Counted from the stretch's first letter, positions 41,537-50,130 are shown. The stretch: 64,000 nucleotides of DNA from JAVJRN01 sp040218415 (GCA_040218415.1 JAVJRN010000072.1:74964-138963); one strand, 5' to 3'. Numbers and translations: made by a program. The notes: generated by a model from the letters alone, not told the origin.

Positions 41537-43639
41537 ATGAAGCAAACCATTTTAATTCTATTCAACTTTATCGTTTTATGCTCGTCATCCTTTTGCCAAT
41601 CTGAATATATTTCGTTTGGCGGAACAAGTTCGGATTTGAAGCAAATCATAAATGAACTCAATGATACAGGTACAATCACGATAAAAGGAGATTTTGAGAT
41701 TGAAAGTGATATCACGATACCCGAAGGGATTGAGCTGAGAGTATTTAGAGGTAATCAATTTAAAATAGCACAAAATATCAAACTGATCATCAATGGAAGC
41801 ATTGACGCTGGATTATTTCAAATTTTCGGTGGTCAAGGAGCCGTTTTAGGAAACATTAGAACTAATTACATATACCCACAATGGTTTGGAGCTAAGGGAA
41901 GTGATTTAAGTGATTGTACTTATGCATTTCAACAAGCCGTTGATTTAGTAGAGAGCCAAAATGGAGGCGTATTGTATATTCCAAAAGGAACCTACTCTCT
42001 TTCAAGTATTAAAATATCTAAAGCTTTAACGATTATTGGGGAGGGGAATCATCAGATCTCCAATATTTCACCTGCTAATTCTTATGGGTTGGTTTTGAAG
42101 GATTTGCCAAGCACCACAATTTTAATCCATAATTCAACGAAGCTTCCTCTGATAGATATTGACGTATCCAGAAAAACTTCGGGAATAAAGCTTTCGGGGT
42201 TGTTATTTTATCAAGACCATGGAGATTATTCCAATATCGTTGAGTATCCATATATCATTGATGACGGTAATTCGAGCTCTTATTTATCTGGGGTTATCAT
42301 TGAGAATTGTATGTTTCCCAATACCTATCAAGGTATAAAGCTACATCACACGGAAAGATTTCATATTGAAAAAATAAATGGGGATTTTTTTCAAAACTTT
42401 CTTAATGTGAAAACGATCAAGGACGTATCTAAGATAGAAGATATTCACTTGTGGAATTTTTCGAAAAGCACTGCCGGATTAAATCATCGAAGGAGTTTGG
42501 AAAGTGACTATGCACTAAAAATAGATGATGCAGATGAAGTGTTTATGGAACGAATTTTTATTTGGGATAGAAGGTATGGAATCCATTTGAATGAATGTTG
42601 GGGTAAGATTTCCAATTATACGGCAGATGCCGTAGGTAAAGCGCTTCACATTCAGAACCCTAAACCTTTCAATTTTGTAGGATCAAATATTACGATTAAT
42701 TCGGGAAGTGCAGCCTCTGATGTAAGAGCTGCGATTACAATCAGTGGTTATGAGAACGGATCCATTGTTAATGGCAAGTTGGTAAAACGAAGTGATAAAC
42801 TTATAGATGTCACATTAAGTAATATTTCAATTTGGTATGCTAAAAATGCGGGTTTAGATTTTGCCTATCAATCAGGGATTCTCGTAGATGATCCCTATCT
42901 CAATTTTAGGCTATCAAACTGCAATATTAAATATGCTAAAAACGAAGGTGTTCTGATAGAGAAAGCCAAGTATGTTAGTCTAGACAGACTATTATTTACA
43001 AACTATTTCCCCAATCAAAGTTCACTCATTAACAACATGAAAACTGTTGGTATTAGAAATGAATCGAATGAAGCCTATATTGAAATTTCTTCCTTGTTTA
43101 ATGACGCATTAAAATTCGTTTATGATGGATATAGCGAAAAACTAACGGCACCTACCAAAAGAAATCTGCTCAATCCCAATTTGAAAATCCAAAAATCCCA
43201 ATTATGGGCTAATGCTGTTGAGTTTTCAGATTTAGCTGATGATGGCCGATCATATTATAAAGTAAACTCATCTTCCCAGCATACATCCGACTGGCAAGGG
43301 CTTAAAGTGAATTATTTTGATGACCTAAGTACAGAACTAATTGCGGGGAAATACTTATATGGCGTGACTTATAAAAACATCACTAATTTGACCATGTATG
43401 ATCGACAGGATGATGCTAGAATATTCAACTTGACATTATCTGATGGTGAAAGTTTGAACAATCATCATTTGTATGTTAACACCAAAAGTTCTAAAGCTTG
43501 GAGAACTTCAATAGTGAATATTGATGTGAAAAACAGAAGACTCTTTGCGCCACCCAACTATGGAAGAAACTTTACGGGAGAAATGTGGATTAACGAAATT
43601 TTCCTGATTCAGTCAAACTCTTTCCATTTGCCAGATTGA
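41537..43639 (+). CDS. Secreted right-handed beta-helix protein (pectate-lyase-3 type)
   Basis: 700 residues with signal peptide LILFNFIVLCSSSFCQ. WFGAKGSDLSDCTYAFQQAVDLV followed by GVLYIPKGTYSLSSIKISKALTIIGEG is the typical start of the Pectate_lyase_3/parallel beta-helix fold seen in GH28- and PL-like proteins and phage tailspikes. The middle is rich in helix rungs (SNITINSGSA, VLIEKAKYVSLDRLLF). The last ~160 residues form a separate domain. Substrate unknown; it lies alone between the two dispersed repeats and its sequence is AT-rich. Confidence 0.78.
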   Translation: MKQTILILFNFIVLCSSSFCQSEYISFGGTSSDLKQIINELNDTGTITIKGDFEIESDITIPEGIELRVFRGNQFKIAQNIKLIINGSIDAGLFQIFGGQGAVLGNIRTNYIYPQWFGAKGSDLSDCTYAFQQAVDLVESQNGGVLYIPKGTYSLSSIKISKALTIIGEGNHQISNISPANSYGLVLKDLPSTTILIHNSTKLPLIDIDVSRKTSGIKLSGLLFYQDHGDYSNIVEYPYIIDDGNSSSYLSGVIIENCMFPNTYQGIKLHHTERFHIEKINGDFFQNFLNVKTIKDVSKIEDIHLWNFSKSTAGLNHRRSLESDYALKIDDADEVFMERIFIWDRRYGIHLNECWGKISNYTADAVGKALHIQNPKPFNFVGSNITINSGSAASDVRAAITISGYENGSIVNGKLVKRSDKLIDVTLSNISIWYAKNAGLDFAYQSGILVDDPYLNFRLSNCNIKYAKNEGVLIEKAKYVSLDRLLFTNYFPNQSSLINNMKTVGIRNESNEAYIEISSLFNDALKFVYDGYSEKLTAPTKRNLLNPNLKIQKSQLWANAVEFSDLADDGRSYYKVNSSSQHTSDWQGLKVNYFDDLSTELIAGKYLYGVTYKNITNLTMYDRQDDARIFNLTLSDGESLNNHHLYVNTKSSKAWRTSIVNIDVKNRRLFAPPNYGRNFTGEMWINEIFLIQSNSFHLPD

Positions 43640-43764
43640 TGGAAACTCACATGTACCTTCGATTAAAGGAATACCCAGAATGGATCATTCGCGTTGAGTT
43701 TTAATACCCTTTTATTACTGAATAAGATTGGCATTATGGCTATTTCATCAAGTCAGTTTGTTGG

Positions 43765-44769
43765 TTATGCTACTTTCTGAAAGGTAATGATGGCCAATTG
43801 GTTTTCTTGATCTATTTCTTTTTGGGTCACCTGATAGCCATGGTTTAACCAAGCGTATCGGTGTTTATGGTCGTTATAATAGGCATTGCTCCAAAATGCA
43901 TATTGAGGATTAAATGCCCAAGGAGGCAGGGTACTTCCCAATATATCAGCCATATCATCGGAGGTGAGTTTTACTGTTTTTTCATTTATTCCTGAAAAGT
44001 AAGCAGATAGTTTAGCATATCGCGACGCTGATGTAATGACTACATTTGGGCAATCTTTGGTGTTGCTTATTTCACCTATCGAAACGTCGAAATCTACGTT
44101 GAACCCATTTTTTTGAAAAAGAAAATATTCCAGTTGTTCCTTTTTATGAGCATAACGTTTGTGCCACATTTTTAATTGGAGCAAATAGACTCTGTAAGCG
44201 TTTACTGGATTTTGATAGATATAGGAGGGGTTGAAGTTTTTCAATAAAAAGTGAAGCGACCTAGCCACGCGAAGGTCAAGAATAAAAGCTCTTTCCTGCA
44301 TATTAAGAGATAAAAAGTAGAGCAGCTTGGACGCGAAACTCACGCCAAGATTGTTGGTGGCGAGAAGGCTTTTTAATGATTCAATGACATTTCCATCATT
44401 GAGCTTTATGATAGCTGCCTCCAAATTGTCAAGAACTCCATCTTCAATGAATTTATTTACCCGATATGGGCCATATCCTGCTGGGCGTAAATCATCTCCG
44501 CTACCAAATCCCCACAACATGATTGCGAAGAATTTCCTTTGGATTGACACATCATCGTTGCAATATTCGAACAATGACTTTCTTGATATTTGACCTTGGA
44601 AGAATTCATGGATGCTTTCAAGGTCCTCAGCGTATTTTTCGATAGCCGTTATCCAACTATCAATGTTATAAGTGAGTACTTGACCCATTGGATCAAGACT
44701 TTCAATTTCTTCTTTGAATTCCTCGAGCATCTGATTTTTGACTAAATTCTCTTTGAGTAATTTATTCAT
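43765..44769 (-). CDS. Protein with an OGG-fold-like DNA glycosylase region
   Basis: 334 residues. A segment reading WGFGSGDDLRPAGYGPYRVNK, then GVSFASKLLYFLSLNMQERAFILDLRVARSL, resembles the helical 8-oxoguanine DNA glycosylase OGG-fold family, where a Lys and an Asp lie in this part. The last ~100 residues (ISNTKDCPNVVITSASRY onward) are not recognised. The match is by pattern only, without profile support. Position in the accessory block next to a repeat suggests horizontal acquisition. Could be a DNA repair or conflict protein. Confidence 0.45.
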   Translation of the reverse strand: MNKLLKENLVKNQMLEEFKEEIESLDPMGQVLTYNIDSWITAIEKYAEDLESIHEFFQGQISRKSLFEYCNDDVSIQRKFFAIMLWGFGSGDDLRPAGYGPYRVNKFIEDGVLDNLEAAIIKLNDGNVIESLKSLLATNNLGVSFASKLLYFLSLNMQERAFILDLRVARSLHFLLKNFNPSYIYQNPVNAYRVYLLQLKMWHKRYAHKKEQLEYFLFQKNGFNVDFDVSIGEISNTKDCPNVVITSASRYAKLSAYFSGINEKTVKLTSDDMADILGSTLPPWAFNPQYAFWSNAYYNDHKHRYAWLNHGYQVTQKEIDQENQLAIITFQKVA

Positions 44770-44894
44770 TTCCGATACCTTAAAAATCTTATGCTGCGAT
44801 TAATCTTTCCTACTTTTCGATGAATACTACTTATTTGAGGTATGGTTGGGAATTGGGGAGATCCATTTGGCACAAATGTTTGAAGTAAAGTAAG

Positions 44895-45010
44895 TAAGTC
44901 AGGCTTTGCCCGTCGCGAGTAGGGAACTGGAGCCGATGTGAAAGATTAACGTGCAGAATTAACCGTAACCTGTCGAAAAAAATGTAATACCCAGTCTATA
45001 GATTCGATTC
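44895..45010 (-). other. Degraded tRNA 3'-end-like remnant A
   Basis: TAAGTCAGGCTTTGCC (44895-44910) is identical to 46579-46594, and TGGAGCCG at 44928 equals the start of the same tRNA-end motif there. A T-arm-like CAGTCTATAGATTCGATTC lies at 44992-45010 and aligns with CAGTCTACAGGATTCGAAC at 46688. On the minus strand these read as T-arm, acceptor end, terminator. Too decayed to be a working tRNA. Confidence 0.45.
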
Positions 45011-45134
45011 ATATTTTGCCGTATGCATCACGTTGTTTGACCAATAATTCATTTTTGATTCTGTCAGGTTACCATAGGGTGATTTGACCTTCCATTTTTA
45101 TGAGCTCTTGTTTCGGTTTGTTGTTTTTTCCTGA

Positions 45135-45263
45135 TCTTCAAAAAGTAGTGAAATCTGCAAAACTGGGGATGTCAATGCGAGCGGTTCAGGATTCAATACT
45201 ACGATTACCATTCAGTGGAATGCCAGCGATGAAGATGGCGCTTTTGATCAATATAAAAACCTG
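45135..45263 (+). pseudogene. Fragment of a secreted/surface protein gene, cut by repeat copy 2
   Basis: An open frame with coding character reads CKTGDVNASGSGFNTTITIQ and then WNASDEDGAFDQYK, like the start of a fibronectin-III or Ig-type domain in Bacteroidota surface proteins. The recognisable coding character stops exactly where the dispersed repeat begins. No start codon or rest of the gene is present, so it is a remnant. Confidence 0.5.
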
Positions 45264-45458
45264 AGCTCGATTAATAAAACATTGAAATCAGCGTTAAAAT
45301 CATCTTTGCGAAATAATAACCGATTAAAATGAGGTTTTTATTGAAGCAATCTCACCTTTCTGGCAGATTGCTTCAATTTTCTGATCTTTTCAAGCTTAAA
45401 AAATAGCGCGTTGATTCTTGAACGAATGCGGAACAATCGAACGCAGGTTAATAGGTAT
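45264..45458 (+). repeat. Dispersed repeat, copy 2 (~195 bp)
   Basis: Direct-orientation partner of 40243-40436. Here the internal inverted repeat is perfect: ATTGAAGCAATCT-N12-AGATTGCTTCAAT, followed by TTTTCT. The best-conserved part runs from ATTGAAATCAGCG through the hairpin. A 25-residue frame starting MRFLLKQSHL is shared by both copies. Confidence 0.85.
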
Positions 45459-45658
45459 ATCCCAAAAAGGTTCTTACGGATATTGGAAACCAGTAACGAG
45501 CAATTTAAGTGCGAGTGACTTGTCCTGAAATAGGTTTACATATAAAAGTGGAAAGATTCAACCGAAAATAAACGGGAAAGCGACTTTTTATCTATCCATC
45601 CAAAAAGGAGCTAATTTGGATCAATTAAACTTACGATACCGGTTTACTCTGGTTTGAT

Positions 45659-46075
45659 TTAGCTACTTGTCTTAAGTAAATATCTGAAGATGTCCTTGCT
45701 AGATACTATTCCTACCAGTTCACCATTGTCAATGATCGGTAAGCAATGGAAAGACACTTGACTAAAGATTTTTACTGCTTCCATGATGCTGTCTTTTGAA
45801 GAGAGAAAAGTAATGTTCTTGGTCATTACCTCATCTATGGAGAGCGTTTTGAAAATGATGCTATCCTCAAGCTTTTCGCCAAGATAATCACAGATATAGC
45901 TTACTTGTTGGATATCGGTTCTACTAATGAGCCCAACAAGCTTTTCTCCATCTTTCACAGGTAGGTGGTTAATATTCCATTCATCCATAAGATTCCTTAC
46001 CTCTATCAGTGGCTCGTTGACAGCTATAGAACGCACTTGTTCAGTCATTACTTTAGACACAGGAATTAATTTCAT
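45659..46075 (-). CDS. Two-CBS-domain protein
   Basis: 138 residues made of two CBS repeats. The first is SKVMTEQVRSIAVNEPLIEV to HLPVKDGEKLVGLISRTDI; the second is DEVMTKNITFLSSKDSIMEA to CLPIIDNGELVGIVSSKDI. Such stand-alone Bateman modules bind adenine nucleotides and act as energy or signalling sensors. A 23-bp tandem repeat lies directly in front of the gene. No neighbour gives its partner. Confidence 0.9.
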   Translation of the reverse strand: MKLIPVSKVMTEQVRSIAVNEPLIEVRNLMDEWNINHLPVKDGEKLVGLISRTDIQQVSYICDYLGEKLEDSIIFKTLSIDEVMTKNITFLSSKDSIMEAVKIFSQVSFHCLPIIDNGELVGIVSSKDIFRYLLKTSS

Positions 46076-46083
46076 AGGCTTAA

Positions 46084-46129
46084 GGGTCTTTTTTAGTTTA
46101 AATGTAGGGTCTTTTTTATTTTAAATGTA
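46084..46129 (-). repeat. Two tandem 23-bp units in the CBS gene promoter region
   Basis: Units 46084-46106 and 46107-46129 differ at one base. On the minus strand each begins TACATTTA, one base off the -7 consensus TAnnTTTG. They end 8 bases before the CBS start codon, so a promoter element has apparently been duplicated. Confidence 0.6.
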
Positions 46130-46558
46130 GTTGCTACAAGTAAGAATAAATTCCTATTCGGTGGCGAACGGGAAAAAATTGTGATTAACAAGCATTTAGA
46201 CTTATGTAGCGCAAGTCTTTCCGCCGATATTTTTAGGCCTGAAATTTAGTTGTATTCATTTGGTAAACGATCGGAATGTTGTTTCAACTTTTTTTCAGGC
46301 TATCAGAGTCCTAGCGTCGCACTTTTCGTGAGGGAACCATTTGATTGGTTTCTGTAGGGAGAGCAGTACTCATTTCAGATCGCATGTGGTCTATCGCGAC
46401 GGATAATTAGGTGAAAGCTGCCCAAATTTGATGAAATGAAAGTGGAAAAATGCTAGATCGGTGCTCTCCAATCCGCTGTTCTAACTTGGTAGTGTACCGC
46501 TTTTGTAATCTAATAGCCTAGCCGGCCGCATCGGCTCGCTTAGTGTGAAAGCCAAAAG

Positions 46559-46707
46559 AAAGCCTGACCTATAATAAATAAGTCAGGCTTTGCCTGTGGA
46601 GCCGGAGGGGCTTAATATTGTTTCGAAACCTATTGAATACAGTGTTGTTAGTTTTGAAACCCAATGCAGTGAAACAAAGGTGAAACTCAGTCTACAGGAT
46701 TCGAACC
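46559..46707 (-). other. tRNA 3'-end-like remnant B with terminator hairpin
   Basis: AAAGCCTGAC and GTCAGGCTTT (46559-46568, 46582-46591) form a 10-bp terminator-like stem. Directly after it, TGGAGCCGGAGGG (46597-46609) equals the first 13 bases of the tRNA-end motif at 62707. A T-arm-like AGGATTCGAACC lies at 46696-46707. No full cloverleaf can be drawn. Confidence 0.45.
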
Positions 46708-46838
46708 TTTGGAGATATTTTTATTTTTTCTGATTTGTTTGAAGTTGATACGGGAGCATTCCGCTAGGAAAATATTTCAAAAAGTATCGCTGTTTATAAC
46801 CTTTAATCGCAGGGCGATAGCCTAATAGGTCTAATTCC

Positions 46839-46904
46839 CCGATGCTCTGCGTCGGAAGCTAGGGTCAAGGGTTCTACCCTTGGGTTTAATACCATTTATT
46901 AAAC
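46839..46904 (+). other. Cluster of three hairpins
   Basis: CCGATGC-TCT-GCGTCGG (one G-T pair, 46839-46855), CAAGGGT-TCT-ACCCTTG (46866-46882) and GTTTAATA-CCATT-TATTAAAC (46884-46904) follow one another within 66 bp. The first two share the same TCT loop. Could be a structured RNA, repeat element or old terminators. Confidence 0.5.
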
Positions 46905-47208
46905 GATCAAACGTCGAGAGATTTCTTTAATCACGCTAAATACACTTGACTTTTATCGCCAATTCTTTAATTCAAATACACTATTTCCAAACAAAATGTA
47001 CTTGGGATCGCATTCTTAGCAGCTAAGCACCGAGTCATACTCTGGATGCATCAATACTTAAATGCTGTGGAATAGTCTTCCGTGAATTTGCTCCTCTTCC
47101 TATTTATGATCAAGTTTTGCATCTGAAATTTTAATCATTCTTCCCCGGTTAGACGATTGATTCTAATTAAAATCAATTACATTCATTTTTTATGACGAAT
47201 TTTTTTTC

Positions 47209-49956
47209 ATGAGGAAACTACTTGTATTTATCACCTTGATTATCGTGGCGGCATGTTCGCAAAGTCCACAATCTAAGTTCAGAATAGGTTTTTCACAGTG
47301 CACATCCTATGATAACTGGAGAAAATCAATGAATGCGGAAATGGAAAGGGAGCTGACTTTCCATGATGATCTTTCACTTGTAATAAAAGATGCAGAAGGA
47401 GATAATCAGCGACAAATTGAACACATTCGGGAGTTTATTGCGTCAAACATTGACCTGTTGATCGTCTCTCCAAATGAAGCAGGTCCTATAACGCAGATAG
47501 TAGAAGAAGCATACAATCGCGGTATCCCCGTTGTGCTGCTTGATCGTAAAACAGAGTCGAAGTTTTATACATCTTTTGTCGGTGCAGATAATTATGAAAT
47601 TGGGAAAATTGCTGGTAATCTGGCAGTGAACTATTTGAAGAGTAAAGGACAGATCATAGAGGTCAAAGGATTGCAGGGCTCCACACCATTTATTGGGAGG
47701 CATTTGGGTTTTAAGGAAGTCATTTCCACATATCCGGGCATTACAGTTTCTGAAGTTGATGGTGATTGGGGGGAAACTGGTACTGCTAAACAACAGTTTT
47801 TAGAACTTGTCGAAAATACCGATGTGGATATCGTTTTTTGTCATAATGATATCATGGCGCTGGAGGCTTATAGAGCATATAGTAAGTTAAAAAGGTCAAA
47901 TCAATTAAGGATAATTGGTGTAGATGGTTTGCCAGGCCCAACGGGTGGAATTCAGTTAGTAAGTGAAGGTATTATGGAAGCTACGGTCCTTTATCCTACT
48001 GGAGGAGCTCAGGCTATTCAGGTAGCATCAAATATTTTAAATGCACGACCCTTTCAAAAGGACAATATTCTTGCGACCACAGTGATTGATAGCACCAATG
48101 TTCGGGTTATGCAGATGCAAACCAATCAAATCATTTCTCATCAAAATGACATTATTCGACTGAGTGAAAAGTTGAGTTGGCAAAAATCAGTATTCCGAAA
48201 TCAACAGTTCGTGCTGTATTCCATTACGTTGCTTCTACTTATATGTATTACGCTGTTGATCTTCACTTATCGTTTTTTAAAAGAGAGACGAAAGACAAAT
48301 GATAGTTTAAGAATCAAAAATGAGGAAATAGTCAAACAGAGAAATGAGGTGGTAGAACTGGCGACTAAAGCCGAAGAAGCCAATCAAGCCAAGTTGAAAT
48401 TCTTCACGAATATATCACATGAGTTTCGCACGCCATTGACACTCATAATGGGGCCTTTGGATGATCTGCTGAGATTAAATATTGAAGACAGGTATAGGAA
48501 AGACCTGAAGCTCATCCAGAAAAACGCGCTAAGGCTTTTGCGCCTCATCAATCAGCTGATGGATTTTCGAAAGATTGAGAATGGAAAGATGCCAGTAAGG
48601 GCATCAGAAAACGAGTTTGTGGCTTTTCTAAGAGATATATCCGCCTCGTTTGAAAAGATTGCTTTATCAAGAAATATTGTTTTCAATTTTATTACCGACA
48701 CACCCAAAGTTATGGTCTGGTTTGACACGAGCATGGTTGATAAAGTCTTTTTTAATCTCTATTCCAATGCTTTCAAATTTACTCACGACTATGGCAGGAT
48801 AAGCACTAAAATTGATGTAGATGAGCTGAGAAACCAGGTCACCATTGTAGTAGAAGATAATGGACAAGGTATGTCAAGAGAGCATGTAGAGCATGCATTT
48901 GACCGGTTCTATCAAGGAGAGAATTTTCAGGCGCAGGGTACAGGCTTGGGGCTTTCTTTATCTAAGGAATTGTTAGAATTAAACCACGGGAGGATCATAG
49001 TAAAAAGCGAGAAGGATATTGGTACCCGGTTTGAAATTACCCTTATGCTGGGAAAATCCCATTTTCAGGAAACAGAAATCCAGGCGTTAGCCAGTGAACA
49101 TTTGTTTTATGAAGATGAAACCTTGCTCAATCTCACTGACAGCCTTTTTGTTGACGAAAGTGTGAAATCAGAGAAGTATGTTTCTGATAAAGAATTTACT
49201 GTGCTCATTATAGATGATCATGCGGAAATTCGAGGTATGTTGGAAAGAAGTCTGTCAGATGAATTTGTGATTCTATTAGCAGAAGATGGGCAGGTTGGGA
49301 TAAAAAAGGCCAGAGAGAAAGTGCCCGATCTGATTATCAGCGACATAATGATGGCTAAAACTGATGGCATAGAAGTTTTAAAATCGTTAAAAGCAGATAT
49401 AAAAACGTCTCATATACCAGTTATCATGATTACGGCTAAAAATACATTGGAAGATAAGTTAAAGTCGATCAAGGCTGGTGCTGACGATTGTATTACAAAG
49501 CCTTTCAACTTAGACCTTCTCAAAGAAAGGATTAGAACCACACTCCAAAATCGCCAAAAATTGAGAGAACATTATGTTCATGAGTTACCTTCCGAGACTA
49601 GGCTAACAGGCTCTTCTTTGGATAAGAAGTTCATCAATGATTTTAGTCTTACTGTAGAGGAACATCTTTCCGATAGCAATCTCTCAGCCAATGAACTTGC
49701 TGAAATGTTGGCCCTTTCACGTGTTCAGCTATATCGAAAGGTAAAAGCGCTGCTTGGCTACAGTGTCAATGAATATATTGTGCATATGCGCTTGAAAAAA
49801 GCCAGGCATTTGTTGACCACTTCTAACAAGCCTATTTCAGAGATTGCTACACATTCAGGGTTCAAATCTGCAGCCTATTTCTCAACGTTATTCAAATCAC
49901 AGGTGGGTCTTTCTCCCAAGGAATATAAAACGGAACACTTTTCAGGAGTGAAATGA
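47209..49956 (+). CDS. Hybrid two-component system with periplasmic sugar-binding sensor
   Basis: 915 residues. A lipoprotein-like or cleaved leader (VFITLIIVAACSQ) is followed by a LacI/ribose-type sugar-binding domain, residues ~25-310 (FRIGFSQCTSYDNWRKSMNAE, VVLLDRKTESKFYTSFVGAD, IVFCHNDIMALEAY). One transmembrane helix lies near residues 345-365. The kinase has NISHEFRTPLT with His404, then DNGQGMSREH and GTGLGLSLS. The receiver has phospho-acceptor Asp712 in IISDIMMAKTDG. The C-terminus is an AraC-type HTH (LADSRVQLYRKVKA-like segment LSRVQLYRKVKALL and ATHSGFKSAAYFSTLFK). In B. thetaiotaomicron the same architecture senses fructose and switches on the fructan locus. Here it lies directly upstream of one. 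Confidence 0.95.
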   Translation: MRKLLVFITLIIVAACSQSPQSKFRIGFSQCTSYDNWRKSMNAEMERELTFHDDLSLVIKDAEGDNQRQIEHIREFIASNIDLLIVSPNEAGPITQIVEEAYNRGIPVVLLDRKTESKFYTSFVGADNYEIGKIAGNLAVNYLKSKGQIIEVKGLQGSTPFIGRHLGFKEVISTYPGITVSEVDGDWGETGTAKQQFLELVENTDVDIVFCHNDIMALEAYRAYSKLKRSNQLRIIGVDGLPGPTGGIQLVSEGIMEATVLYPTGGAQAIQVASNILNARPFQKDNILATTVIDSTNVRVMQMQTNQIISHQNDIIRLSEKLSWQKSVFRNQQFVLYSITLLLLICITLLIFTYRFLKERRKTNDSLRIKNEEIVKQRNEVVELATKAEEANQAKLKFFTNISHEFRTPLTLIMGPLDDLLRLNIEDRYRKDLKLIQKNALRLLRLINQLMDFRKIENGKMPVRASENEFVAFLRDISASFEKIALSRNIVFNFITDTPKVMVWFDTSMVDKVFFNLYSNAFKFTHDYGRISTKIDVDELRNQVTIVVEDNGQGMSREHVEHAFDRFYQGENFQAQGTGLGLSLSKELLELNHGRIIVKSEKDIGTRFEITLMLGKSHFQETEIQALASEHLFYEDETLLNLTDSLFVDESVKSEKYVSDKEFTVLIIDDHAEIRGMLERSLSDEFVILLAEDGQVGIKKAREKVPDLIISDIMMAKTDGIEVLKSLKADIKTSHIPVIMITAKNTLEDKLKSIKAGADDCITKPFNLDLLKERIRTTLQNRQKLREHYVHELPSETRLTGSSLDKKFINDFSLTVEEHLSDSNLSANELAEMLALSRVQLYRKVKALLGYSVNEYIVHMRLKKARHLLTTSNKPISEIATHSGFKSAAYFSTLFKSQVGLSPKEYKTEHFSGVK

Positions 49957-49968
49957 AACAAATCAGCA

Positions 49969-50086
49969 ATTTTGATACAATAACGAAAGTCTGAATTTGA
50001 ATTTTGTAAAAAATACACGTGGAAATACGCTCATTAAATCATTATTTCAATGCAAGCATCGATTTGATATGATTTTGTAAAAAATA
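49969..50086 (+). promoter_or_regulatory. Direct repeats, candidate operator of the fructan locus
   Basis: ATTTTGTAAAAAATA occurs twice exactly (50001-50015 and 50072-50086), 71 bp apart, with a weaker third copy, ATTTTGATACAATA, at 49969-49982. They lie between the AraC-type regulator and the first transport gene, just upstream of a TAnnTTTG promoter element. Activators with AraC-type domains commonly bind direct repeats. Confidence 0.6.
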
Positions 50087-50122
50087 GATACTACTCAAAA
50101 AGTGGGCTGTTCAGTGCGCACA

Positions 50123-50130
50123 TAGCTTTG
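50123..50130 (+). promoter_or_regulatory. Candidate -7 promoter element of the fructan operon
   Basis: TAGCTTTG matches TAnnTTTG exactly, 20 bases before the MFS start codon. No -33 TTTG is present at the expected distance, as expected for an activator-dependent promoter. The nearer direct repeat ends about 36 bp upstream. Confidence 0.6.

Larger units (their letters stand above)
44770..45658. other. Gene-poor scarred region (889 bp)
   Basis: Holds, in order, a tRNA 3'-end-like remnant (44895-45010), a gene fragment (45135-45263) and repeat copy 2 (45264-45458). No intact gene seen. The last 200 bp, up to the CBS gene, show nothing I can name. Confidence 0.7.
46076..47208. other. Long non-coding region (1133 bp) before the fructan locus
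   Basis: No intact gene. It contains a tandem repeat (46084-46129), a tRNA-end/terminator remnant (46559-46707), three consecutive hairpins (46839-46904) and an inverted repeat ATTGATT-N8-AATCAAT (47156-47177) just ahead of the regulator gene. Confidence 0.75.

Noticed and set aside
45459..45658. Possible insertion-sequence end after repeat copy 2
   Set aside because: The string TGTCCTGAAATAGG looked like an IS end, but no transposase or paired inverted repeat is present.
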